DNA from: Sphingobacteriaceae bacterium
GTDB taxonomy: Bacteria > Bacteroidota > Bacteroidia > Sphingobacteriales > Sphingobacteriaceae
DNA length: 9,002 nucleotides
Direction of reading: 5' to 3'
Assembly (NCBI GenBank): GCA_947460275.1
Contig: CANHHZ010000080.1
Span: 1 to 9,002, forward strand
Position 1 is the stretch's first letter; the number at the start of each line of letters is the position of its first letter. Positions 1-6,503 of the stretch are shown one piece after another. Both the position numbers and the translations under genes were made by a program. The notes beneath the pieces are model-generated. The model worked only from the letters and a program-made list of their open reading frames with translations. It was not told the origin of the DNA and made no database searches.

Positions 1-66
1 AACCTTTTTGAGTACGGAAAATTTTTAGCGCAAAACGGAAAACTTAAAGAAAAAATGGGGTTTTAA
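1..66 (+). CDS. C-terminal tail of an upstream gene (5' end outside window), possibly a TetR-type regulator
   Basis: The first 21 codons of frame 1 are open and end in TAA at 64-66, reading NLFEYGKFLAQNGKLKEKMGF. The stop lies only 6 bp before the ATG of the ABC1 kinase, so the two genes are almost certainly co-transcribed. The codon choice and basic, charged C-terminus look like real coding sequence, but 21 residues are too few for a domain call. From memory, TetR-like regulators encoded next to ABC1 kinases in Bacteroidota end in a similar EYGKFL...NGK...EKMGF tail, which is the only basis for the suggested identity. It is partial because of the window edge, not because of a mutation. Confidence 0.6.
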   Translation, partial: NLFEYGKFLAQNGKLKEKMGF

Positions 67-72
67 CACCAT

Positions 73-1386
73 ATGAAAGCACAAGAAAGTATGCCTACCA
101 CCAAGGTAGAACGCTCGGCCAAGTTTGTAAAAACAGGTTTCCAAATTGGCGGAAACTATATCAAACATTATTCTAAAAAAATATTCAACCCAGAGCTTAG
201 CAGGGATGAATTGAACGAAGATAACGCTGCCGACATATACAATTCGCTGAGCGAGCTTAAAGGCTCTGCACTAAAAATTGCGCAAATGCTTAGCATGGAT
301 AAAAACATCCTGCCAAAGGCTTATGTAAACAAATTTACCCAATCGCAATACAATGCACCGCCTTTATCGGGTCCGCTAATTGTGCGTACCTTTACCAAAA
401 ATTTCGGCAAAACGCCCGAAAAAATATTCGATAAGTTTAACATCAAATCTACCCATGCGGCATCTATTGGGCAGGTGCATGAGGCCGAACTAAACGGCAA
501 AAAATTAGCCGTTAAAATTCAGTACCCTGGTGTTGGCGATAGCATTTCATCAGACTTGAAACTGGTAAAACCTTTTGCTTTTCGCTTGTTGGGCATGAGC
601 GAAAAAGAGCTAAACATTTATATCAAAGAGGTTGAAGAACGTTTGTTGGAAGAAACAGATTACCTGTTAGAAGTACGCCGATCAGTAGAGTTTTCGAAAG
701 CTTGCAGCCAACTTACCGATGTGGTTTTCCCAACGTATTATCCCGAGCTTTCGGGCAACAGAATCATCACCATGGATTGGATTGAAGGTTTGCACCTGAA
801 AGAATTTTTGCAAACCAATCCTTCGCAAGAAGTAAAAAATAAAATCGGTCAGGCTTTGTGGGATTTTTACAATTTTCAGCAACATGAAATGCGTGCCGTA
901 CATGCCGACCCTCACCCGGGCAATTTTATCATTACCAAGGATGAAAAATTGGGCGTAATAGATTTTGGTTGTATCAAAGAAATGCCAAACGATTTTTATG
1001 AGCCGTTTTTCAGCTTAATTTCTAACGATTTATTTGACGATAAAGAAGCCAACATCAAAGCTTTCCGCCAGTTGGAAATGATTTTACCCAACGACACCGA
1101 AGCACAAATAGAGTTTTATTACAAGGCTTACAAAGAAATGATTTCGCTGTTTGCCCAACCCTACATTACCCCTACTTTTGATTTTAGTCAATCTGATTTT
1201 TTTGAAAATCTTTATACCTACGGCGAAAAAATTGCCAAAATGCCCGAGTTTAAACAAGCCCGCGGCGTAAAGCATTTTATATACATCAACCGTACAAATT
1301 TTGGCTTGTACAACATTTTGCACGAGCTTAAGGCCACAGTAAAAACCGACACTTATACGCCTAAATTTAAAGCAACAGATTTATAA
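73..1386 (+). CDS. ABC1/UbiB-family atypical kinase (AarF-like)
   Basis: A 437-residue member of the ABC1/UbiB/COQ8 protein-kinase-like family. Visible motifs in order: a KxGQ-like motif in the variant form KIAQ (68-71, context ALKIAQMLSMD), the Ala-rich nucleotide loop HAASIGQVH (128-136), the ATP-binding lysine K148 in AVKIQYPG, the family ExD motif around E194/D196, the catalytic loop HADPHPGN (277-284, D279) and the metal-binding DFG (297-299). All core kinase-like residues are present, so it should bind nucleotide. Relatives act in quinone biosynthesis or lipid homeostasis, often as ATPases. Bacteroidota normally make menaquinone rather than ubiquinone, so a literal UbiB role is doubtful and the substrate is unknown. 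The family's C-terminal hydrophobic helices are not evident. The start at 73 is preferred; a second ATG at 91 (M7) is possible. It is the middle gene of an operon, 6 bp after the upstream stop and 11 bp before the SDR gene. Confidence 0.9.
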   Translation: MKAQESMPTTKVERSAKFVKTGFQIGGNYIKHYSKKIFNPELSRDELNEDNAADIYNSLSELKGSALKIAQMLSMDKNILPKAYVNKFTQSQYNAPPLSGPLIVRTFTKNFGKTPEKIFDKFNIKSTHAASIGQVHEAELNGKKLAVKIQYPGVGDSISSDLKLVKPFAFRLLGMSEKELNIYIKEVEERLLEETDYLLEVRRSVEFSKACSQLTDVVFPTYYPELSGNRIITMDWIEGLHLKEFLQTNPSQEVKNKIGQALWDFYNFQQHEMRAVHADPHPGNFIITKDEKLGVIDFGCIKEMPNDFYEPFFSLISNDLFDDKEANIKAFRQLEMILPNDTEAQIEFYYKAYKEMISLFAQPYITPTFDFSQSDFFENLYTYGEKIAKMPEFKQARGVKHFIYINRTNFGLYNILHELKATVKTDTYTPKFKATDL

Positions 1387-1397
1387 ATCGCTTAACC

Positions 1398-2846
1398 ATG
1401 AAAATTTTACTAACAGGCGCAAATGGATACATTGGCACACGCCTTTTGCCCCAATTGTTAGCAGAAAAACATGAAGTGGTTTGCATGGTACGCGATACCC
1501 GCAGGTTTGCTATAGAAAGCGATTTTGGCAACGAGGTAAAAGTAATTACAGGCGATTTGTTAAAGCCCGATACTTTGCAGCAAATTCCGCAAGACATTGA
1601 TGTAGCTTATTATTTGGTACATTCTATGTCGGGCAGTGACGCAGATTTTGCAGATTTAGAATTGCAATCGGCACAAAATTTTGTAAGTGCCATTAAAAAA
1701 ACCAATTGCCAACAAATTATTTACCTTACGGGCATTGTAAACGACGATGAGCTTTCTAAGCATTTAAGCTCTCGCCTTGCGGTAGAAAACGAACTTAAAA
1801 ACTCGGGCATTGCTTATACTTTTTTACGGGCGGCCATAATTATTGGTTCGGGTTCGGCCTCTTTTGAAATTATTAGAGATTTGGCCGAAAAACTGCCGGT
1901 TATGGTGGCGCCAAAATGGGTAAGTACCAAATGCCAACCCATTGCCATAAGAGATGTTTTGGGCTATTTGAGCGGAGTATTGGCCAACAAAAAAGCATAC
2001 AACCAAATTTTTGACATTGGCGGCCCCGATATATTAAGCTACAGAGAAATGCTCATCCAATATGGGGTTTCTCGAGGTTTAAAAAGATACATCATCACTG
2101 TTCCAGTACTTACGCCAAAGCTATCATCATTATGGTTAAACATGGTTACAGCCGTACCTTACTCGCTTGCTCGCAGCTTGGTAGACAGCATGAAAAACGA
2201 GGTGATTTGTAAAAACAACCACATTAAAAATATAGTACCACGCAAATGCCTTAGTTACCACGAAGCGCTAAATTTGGCCTTCGAAAAAATTGAGCAAAAC
2301 TCTATTGTAAGCAGCTGGAAAGATGCCCTAAACCGCGGCTATCTCGAAACATCGTTTATGGATCAAGTAAAAGTACCACAAAATGGAACTGTGGCTTACA
2401 AAGTAAAAATGCCTTTTGAGCGCAGTACGGAAGAAGTTTTTGCCAACATTTGGGGCATTGGCGGCAGCCGAGGATGGTATTATGTAGATTGGCTTTGGAG
2501 CTTACGCGGATTTATAGATAAATTGGTTGGCGGGGTGGGTACCAGACGTGGACGCACCAACAACACCAGTTTACAAGCCGGCGATGTATTAGATTTTTGG
2601 CGTGTTTTGTTGGCCGATAAAAACAATAAACGCTTATTACTTTATGCCGAAATGAAAGTGCCCGGAGAGGCATGGCTCGAACTAAAAATTATCGAGTTTC
2701 ACGGCAAAAATTACCTATCTCAAATTGCCACTTTTAGGCCAAACGGATTATGGGGTCGCCTGTATTGGTATGCCATGTATCCGTTTCATTTGGTGATTTT
2801 TAGCGGCATGGCCAAACGCATTACCCGGTTCAAAAGTGATCTTTAA
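1398..2846 (+). CDS. SDR-like NAD(P)-binding protein with C-terminal DUF2867 domain (YbjT-like)
   Basis: A 482-residue two-domain protein. Residues 1-300 are an atypical SDR/NmrA-like Rossmann domain, with the dinucleotide motif TGANGYIG (7-14), an acidic turn at GDL (52-54), YYLVHSM (71-77) and the strand IIYLTGI (107-113). The classical YxxxK catalytic pair is not visible where it would be expected (SSRLAVENELK, 124-134), so it may be an NAD(P) sensor or non-canonical reductase rather than a standard dehydrogenase. Residues about 320-475 match DUF2867, a START/polyketide-cyclase-like ligand-binding fold, with GGVGTRRGR (378-386), GDVLDFWRV (395-403) and PGEAWLEL (422-429). A hydrophobic aromatic stretch (453-471) near the C-terminus could sit against the membrane. 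E. coli YbjT has the same architecture and a similar length. Translation starts 11 bp after the ABC1 kinase stop, so the two are co-transcribed. The physiological substrate is not known. Confidence 0.88.
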   Translation: MKILLTGANGYIGTRLLPQLLAEKHEVVCMVRDTRRFAIESDFGNEVKVITGDLLKPDTLQQIPQDIDVAYYLVHSMSGSDADFADLELQSAQNFVSAIKKTNCQQIIYLTGIVNDDELSKHLSSRLAVENELKNSGIAYTFLRAAIIIGSGSASFEIIRDLAEKLPVMVAPKWVSTKCQPIAIRDVLGYLSGVLANKKAYNQIFDIGGPDILSYREMLIQYGVSRGLKRYIITVPVLTPKLSSLWLNMVTAVPYSLARSLVDSMKNEVICKNNHIKNIVPRKCLSYHEALNLAFEKIEQNSIVSSWKDALNRGYLETSFMDQVKVPQNGTVAYKVKMPFERSTEEVFANIWGIGGSRGWYYVDWLWSLRGFIDKLVGGVGTRRGRTNNTSLQAGDVLDFWRVLLADKNNKRLLLYAEMKVPGEAWLELKIIEFHGKNYLSQIATFRPNGLWGRLYWYAMYPFHLVIFSGMAKRITRFKSDL

Positions 2847-3439
2847 AGCAATATTTTGTTGCTTATCTCTTTCTCTATAGTTATAAAACCCGGATATTTT
2901 ACCAAATTACCTCCCACCAATATCGATGGTTTTATTTTTACAGTAACCAATCCTTTGAGTTCATTCCCGTTGGCAGCGCCAGATAAAAAAGCGCCAATAT
3001 CTTGCAAAGTTTTTCCGTTGGCCAAAAACTGATAAATGTTTGCATTTAACTGCACCGGCACCATAATTTCTTTATTTGCCGCTACACTAATACGCTGATT
3101 TACCGTGCCATTGGCAATTTCTTGTTGGTTAATCAACAAGATATAATCGAAGTTGTTAATGGCTGCCAAATTGTTTGAGGAATTGCTAATCTGCAAATTT
3201 AAAGTAGCTTTTAACGGAACATCCTTACGTAAATAAGCCAAAGCCAATGAAGGCAGGTTTACCATGTTTACGTTTTTGGTGTTTACCAATCGATCTATAT
3301 TGGTACCTGCAATGCTAACATTACTGGCGTTTAACAATTTATAATCGCACTGGCCCAAGGCTTTTATTTGTTGCGCTTGTTTGTTAATGCTACACGAGGT
3401 AAAAAATGCCACAAGGCAAACTAAAAATAGCTTATTCAT
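2843..3439 (-). CDS. LEA14-like (LEA type 2 / WHy-fold) lipoprotein
   Basis: A 198-residue predicted lipoprotein. The N-terminus MNKLFLVCLVAFFTSC is a type II signal peptide with a bacteroidete-type lipobox (FTSC) and lipid-modified Cys16. The mature part resembles LEA type 2 proteins: LKATLNLQISNSSNN (77-90), FDYILLINQQEIANG (97-111), VPVQLN (127-132) and a closing strand LKGLVTVKIKPS (161-172), the alternating beta-sandwich pattern of the LEA14/WHy fold. LEA14-like proteins are linked to desiccation and stress, but for bacterial lipoprotein versions the role is unproven. No acidic or Lys-rich surface-export signal follows Cys16, so an inner leaflet (periplasmic) location is inferred. The ATG at 3439 is chosen over a TTG at 3466 because that TTG overlaps the -7 promoter element and would put residues before the signal peptide. 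Its stop overlaps the stop of the convergent SDR gene. Confidence 0.82.
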   Translation of the reverse strand: MNKLFLVCLVAFFTSCSINKQAQQIKALGQCDYKLLNASNVSIAGTNIDRLVNTKNVNMVNLPSLALAYLRKDVPLKATLNLQISNSSNNLAAINNFDYILLINQQEIANGTVNQRISVAANKEIMVPVQLNANIYQFLANGKTLQDIGAFLSGAANGNELKGLVTVKIKPSILVGGNLVKYPGFITIEKEISNKILL

Positions 3440-3463
3440 TTTATAATAACGGATTGTTGGCCA

Positions 3464-3471
3464 CAAAGGTA
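3464..3471 (-). promoter_or_regulatory. Bacteroidota -7 element for the LEA14-like lipoprotein gene
   Basis: The minus strand reads TACCTTTG, a perfect match to the TAnnTTTG -7 consensus of Bacteroidota housekeeping sigma factors. Its downstream edge lies 24 bp before the ATG at 3439, predicting a leader of about 20 nt. No convincing -33 TTTG is visible at the expected spacing. It supports the internal ATG as the true start. Confidence 0.6.
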
Positions 3472-3538
3472 TAAATTGTTTTTCTTATGCTTAATGCTTA
3501 TTCAATCCAGTTAATTTAGGGCTCTGCATCATTTATAG

Positions 3539-3546
3539 TATCTTCG
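3539..3546 (+). promoter_or_regulatory. Probable -7 element for the YeeZ-like gene
   Basis: TATCTTCG matches TAnnTTTG with one mismatch (C for T) and lies 14 bp before the ATG at 3561, predicting a very short leader of around 10 nt. No clear -33 element is seen. An overlapping alternative, AAATTTTG (3551-3558), is a poorer fit and too close to the ATG. Confidence 0.4.
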
Positions 3547-3560
3547 TATAAAATTTTGGA

Positions 3561-4361
3561 ATGGATAAAACAATAAGCATACTGGGTTGTGGTTGGTTTG
3601 GAATGGCTTTAGCCAAATCTTTGCAGGCAGATGGGTTTAAGGTGAAAGGCTCAACAACCACCGCAACAAAGATAGAGCTATTACAACAAGCTCAAATTAA
3701 ACCCTATTTAATTGATTTAGAAGACGAAAACGCCAAGATTGACAGCGATTTTTTTGCTTGCGATATTCTTTTCATTTGCATTCCTCCAAGGGCAAATACC
3801 TCGACCATACCTTATGCCAAAAAAATAAAGCTAATTGTAAACAGTGCCTTGCACAAGGTGAAACATTTAGTACTGATTAGCTCAACAGGCGTTTTTGAAG
3901 ATGGTAATTTTATGGTAAATGAAAATACAATACCTCAACCCTCAACCCAATCGGGATTAGCTTTATTGGAAGCTGAAAATGTATTGAAAGGTGAATATAC
4001 TTTCACAAGTACCATTATCCGCTTTGCGGGATTAATTGGACCCAACAGAAACTTAGCCAAACATTTTGCAGGCAAAAAAGACATTAGCAACGGTTTGGCC
4101 CCCGTTAATCTTATTCATTTGAACGACTGCATCGGTTTAAGCAAGGCGATGATAGAGCAACAAGCTTTTGGTAATGTTTTTCACGGCGTTTCTCCGCATC
4201 ACCCTACTAGAAAAGCTTTTTATACCCAAGCCTGCCTAACAGCTGGATTTGAAAAACCTGTATTTATCGACGAAAAATTAGCCTGGAAACAAGTGGATAG
4301 CGTTAACGTTCCTCAAATTTTAGGCTATAATTATTTGTATAACCATTGGGATAAATATTAA
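3561..4361 (+). CDS. YeeZ-like NAD(P)-binding epimerase/SDR-family protein
   Basis: A 266-residue protein of the extended/atypical SDR superfamily. The N-terminal Rossmann motif ILGCGWFGMALAKSL (7-21) has the GCGWFG form characteristic of YeeZ-type proteins, followed by TTT (32-34) at the end of strand 2, a FICIPPR strand-loop (71-77), LVLISSTGVF (103-112), IIRFAGLIGP (152-161) and PVNLIHLNDCIG (181-192), the last two typical of NAD-dependent epimerase family proteins. The usual catalytic Tyr-x-x-x-Lys is missing: the segment after SSTGVF reads PSTQSGLALLEAE. NAD(P) binding is well supported; the reaction and sugar or other substrate are unknown. The length is about normal for YeeZ. The start at 3561 directly follows a plausible -7 element. 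It is a single-gene unit divergent from the lipoprotein gene. Confidence 0.83.
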   Translation: MDKTISILGCGWFGMALAKSLQADGFKVKGSTTTATKIELLQQAQIKPYLIDLEDENAKIDSDFFACDILFICIPPRANTSTIPYAKKIKLIVNSALHKVKHLVLISSTGVFEDGNFMVNENTIPQPSTQSGLALLEAENVLKGEYTFTSTIIRFAGLIGPNRNLAKHFAGKKDISNGLAPVNLIHLNDCIGLSKAMIEQQAFGNVFHGVSPHHPTRKAFYTQACLTAGFEKPVFIDEKLAWKQVDSVNVPQILGYNYLYNHWDKY

Positions 4362-4406
4362 ACCGCCTTGGGATGACACTATTGGCAGAGCCGCCAACCA
4401 AAGCGT

Positions 4407-4470
4407 AAAAGACCTTGAACTAAATTCAGCGTAACAAAGCTAATGTTTGTTTCGGCGTCCTGGTCTTATC
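4407..4470. repeat. Possible decayed copy of a dispersed palindromic repeat
   Basis: This noncoding stretch begins and ends with inverted hexamers (AAGACC at 4409-4414, GGTCTT at 4462-4467) and contains GAACTAAATTCAGC and GTTTGTTTCGGCGTC. It resembles, with many changes, the CTGAA...TTCAG palindromic intergenic repeats common in Sphingobacteriales and Flavobacteriia. The arms no longer pair well across their length. This is pattern recognition from memory only; no second copy lies in the window. Confidence 0.3.
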
Positions 4471-4499
4471 AAAAAAAAAGGTTGACCAAAGGGCCAACC
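4471..4499 (-). terminator. Rho-independent terminator for the J-domain/KTSC gene
   Basis: On the minus strand an 8-bp stem, GGTTGGCC paired with GGTCAACC, encloses the 4-nt loop CTTT and runs straight into nine T (4479 to 4471). One pair is G-U on the minus-strand RNA but would be an A-C mismatch on the plus-strand RNA, which assigns the orientation. It starts 49 bp past the stop at 4549. It could weakly serve the convergent YeeZ-like gene, since a T-rich stretch (4504-4513) lies on the other side. Confidence 0.8.
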
Positions 4500-4548
4500 A
4501 AATCTTATTTTTTACATTAAAACTGCCTTTAAAGCCATTTTTGCATTG

Positions 4549-4995
4549 TTAAACCGCAGCTAATTTGCTTACGTTACGGTAAGGAAACGCATTAAAAATG
4601 TGTCTTCTTGCAAATCTTCCAGGTGAATCGGCATTTACCAATTTGATATACATTGCTCTTGGCACATCAAAATATTCGTAACCACTGCCATCAAAAAAAT
4701 CGATGCGCAAAATTTGATCTTTGTACTGAAAATCTTGAATGTTAGATAAGGTTGTAGTTTGAATGTATTCCTCTTTGGCATGCTCCAAAGTTTCGGGTGC
4801 AATACTCAATAAAAAGTTATAGGCTTCAATAATTTCCTTGCTCTTCTCTTCGGCTTCTTCTTGTTTAGCCGCATCGCCGCTAAACTTATCAGGATGCCAA
4901 TCCTTCATTAAGCCTCTATAAATGCTTTTAATTTCCTTTAATTCGGTGGCTTTGGTAACACCTAACAGCTTTCTATAATCTCCAACTTTCTTCAT
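4549..4995 (-). CDS. J-domain protein with C-terminal KTSC domain
   Basis: A 148-residue two-domain protein. Residues 6-66 form a J-domain: DYRKLLGVTKAT (6-17), the helix II region IKSIYRGLMKDW (22-33), the invariant HPD at 34-36 followed by KFSGD, and helix III with IIEAYNFLLS (55-64). The HPD implies it can stimulate a DnaK-type Hsp70. There is no Gly/Phe-rich region or zinc-finger domain, so it is a class C-like J-protein, not DnaJ. Residues about 94-141 match the KTSC domain, a small module named from the C-terminus of some lysyl-tRNA synthetases, with LRIDFFDGSGYEYFDVP (96-112) and ADSPGRFARRHI (122-133). KTSC function is not established; it may direct the J-domain to a specific client. 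No signal peptide, so cytoplasmic. It is monocistronic by appearance, with its own -7 element and terminator. Confidence 0.87.
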   Translation of the reverse strand: MKKVGDYRKLLGVTKATELKEIKSIYRGLMKDWHPDKFSGDAAKQEEAEEKSKEIIEAYNFLLSIAPETLEHAKEEYIQTTTLSNIQDFQYKDQILRIDFFDGSGYEYFDVPRAMYIKLVNADSPGRFARRHIFNAFPYRNVSKLAAV

Positions 4996-5071
4996 AAATT
5001 TTATCTATATTGTTTATGAAAGGTTTGCAGATTTAAAAAAGCAGAATTCAGGGAAACAATTATTTTTTTTG

Positions 5072-5079
5072 CAAAGGTA
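5072..5079 (-). promoter_or_regulatory. -7 element for the J-domain/KTSC gene
   Basis: The minus strand reads TACCTTTG, a perfect TAnnTTTG. The ATG is 77 bp downstream at 4995, giving a leader of roughly 70 nt, the longest in the window. The leader is A/T-rich with no Shine-Dalgarno motif and no obvious hairpin. Confidence 0.55.
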
Positions 5080-5115
5080 TGATTATTAATTAAAACGGTA
5101 AAGTAAGGACTAAAC

Positions 5116-6423
5116 CTAATTTGCATTAATCCAATCAACCATATCTATAATAAGTTGTTCGGCAACATTTGCAGGTTGTTGATATTGTTGCGCACTTCCT
5201 TTTTCAGTTTGCGAGCTTAGCAAGTGATTTAAAGTTGGATAGAAAGCAAAATGTACCATTTTATTTTCAGCCAATGCACTCTCCCATAACTTATAATCAA
5301 TGTCAGACACCTGAAAATCGTTTCCACCCTGCATCACCAAAATGCGCTGTTTTATCTTTTTAGCGGTCGCTACTTGGTCATATTGATTTAAATCAACCCA
5401 ATAAGCAGCTGGTAAGCCTACAACTACTGAATCAGGTTTTATATTTCCAAGGTTTGAAATTCTACTTTGTTCTACCTGCGATAATGCGTCCTTTAGCATT
5501 TGCTGACCAGCTTTAGTGGTATCTTTAGCTAATGCAAACATGTACTTATTCTGATCAATAATAATATCTGTTAACTTTCTGGCAGGTGCCGCGGCCATTA
5601 TAATTCCTTTAAGTTCGGGGGCTAAAGTGGCTATGCGTGGAGCCAACATCCCGCCTAAACTGTGCCCTAAAACGTAGATACTTTTAGTGTCTGCATTTGC
5701 AATGGTTTTTGCCAATGCAATAGCCGCTATGGCATCATCCAGCACCTCTTCTTTTACCGTAAATACTTTATTAAATTCGTTTGCGTAAATTAATGTGCGT
5801 TTTACATAGCGCAAAGAAGCTACCCCTTTGGCGGCTAAACCTAACGCAATATCTTTAAATGGTTTATTCACGCCTACTGTCTCGTCCATATCGCTTGGGC
5901 CAGAACCATGTACCAACACTACAACTGGAAAATTTGTTATATTTTTAGGCACGGTTGCAATTGCCGCTAGCTGGTGTGTACCCGACTTTAGATAGAGCAT
6001 CTTTTCGGTATACAAAGTGGTATCGGCATAGGCCGGATTGATATATGTTACTGGTTTGGGTGGCATAAACAAGCCCACCATTTTCTCGGCTTTGTTAAAA
6101 ATTAAAGAAAAATTTTGACTACCATTTTTAAATTTTCCTTCAACTAAAACCACATAAAATTGGCCTTGAATTTTACTCTGAACCGCTTCTAAAGTAACAA
6201 TATCATCCAAATTGGTTTTGATGTTTGTCCAGAGTTGTTTCAAATTATCGGGAGACACCTTGGCCTGCTCGGCAACTTCAAAATATTGGTGTGCTTCTGT
6301 AAATTTATTCTGTTCCAACAAATTGAAAAATTCATTAGACTTATTAAACAAATTCACAAGATTCTGTGCAAACAAGAAATTGCTCGCACACAAAAGAGCA
6401 AGAATTAAAATGATTTTTTTCAT
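5116..6423 (-). CDS. Secreted alpha/beta hydrolase with N-terminal DUF3887-like domain
   Basis: A 435-residue exported hydrolase. The N-terminus MKKIILILALLCASNFLFAQ is a Sec signal peptide likely cut after FLFA, leaving Gln20. Residues 25-120 (NKSNEFFNLLEQNKFTEAHQYF onward, ending QNFSLIFNKAEKMVGLFM) resemble DUF3887, an NTF2-like domain often fused to bacteroidete hydrolases. Residues 140-435 are an alpha/beta hydrolase of the dienelactone hydrolase/peptidase S9-like type: oxyanion-loop HGSGP (172-176), nucleophile elbow GHSLGG (253-258, Ser255), acid D369 in MQGGNDFQV, and catalytic His400 in YPTLNHLL. The triad is intact, so it should be an active periplasmic or secreted esterase or peptidase; the substrate is unknown. 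The ATG at 6423 is fixed by the signal peptide. It has its own -7 element, and no terminator is visible between it and the next gene. Confidence 0.88.
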   Translation of the reverse strand: MKKIILILALLCASNFLFAQNLVNLFNKSNEFFNLLEQNKFTEAHQYFEVAEQAKVSPDNLKQLWTNIKTNLDDIVTLEAVQSKIQGQFYVVLVEGKFKNGSQNFSLIFNKAEKMVGLFMPPKPVTYINPAYADTTLYTEKMLYLKSGTHQLAAIATVPKNITNFPVVVLVHGSGPSDMDETVGVNKPFKDIALGLAAKGVASLRYVKRTLIYANEFNKVFTVKEEVLDDAIAAIALAKTIANADTKSIYVLGHSLGGMLAPRIATLAPELKGIIMAAAPARKLTDIIIDQNKYMFALAKDTTKAGQQMLKDALSQVEQSRISNLGNIKPDSVVVGLPAAYWVDLNQYDQVATAKKIKQRILVMQGGNDFQVSDIDYKLWESALAENKMVHFAFYPTLNHLLSSQTEKGSAQQYQQPANVAEQLIIDMVDWINAN

Positions 6424-6457
6424 ATCTTCAACTTTAGCCCAATATTTAACGGACAGC

Positions 6458-6465
6458 CAAAGTTA
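6458..6465 (-). promoter_or_regulatory. -7 element for the secreted alpha/beta hydrolase gene
   Basis: The minus strand reads TAACTTTG, a perfect TAnnTTTG match, in the 80-bp gap after hisS. Its downstream edge is 35 bp before the ATG at 6423, predicting a leader of about 30 nt. No -33 element is evident. Confidence 0.55.
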
Positions 6466-6503
6466 ACAATAATTAGAAAGCTTGAACATTTATGCGGATG
6501 ATT

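Noticed and set aside
91..93. ATG at M7 as the true start of the ABC1 kinase
   Set aside because: Possible, and preceded by a purine-rich AAGAAAG, but the ATG at 73 fits the close operon spacing and the recalled N-terminus of relatives; left as an alternative.
682..915. Antisense open frame in the ABC1 kinase gene, and similar ones at 1084-1323, 1367-1597 and 1824-2006
   Set aside because: No family-like sequence; all lie opposite a strongly supported gene and are shadow frames.
3440..3466. Upstream TTG start (MWPTIRYYK) for the lipoprotein
   Set aside because: It overlaps the TACCTTTG -7 element and would put a polar stretch before a clear lipoprotein signal peptide.
4382..4398. Small hairpin TTGGC...GCCAA as a terminator for the YeeZ-like gene
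   Set aside because: Only a 5-bp stem with no following T-run; not convincing as a terminator.
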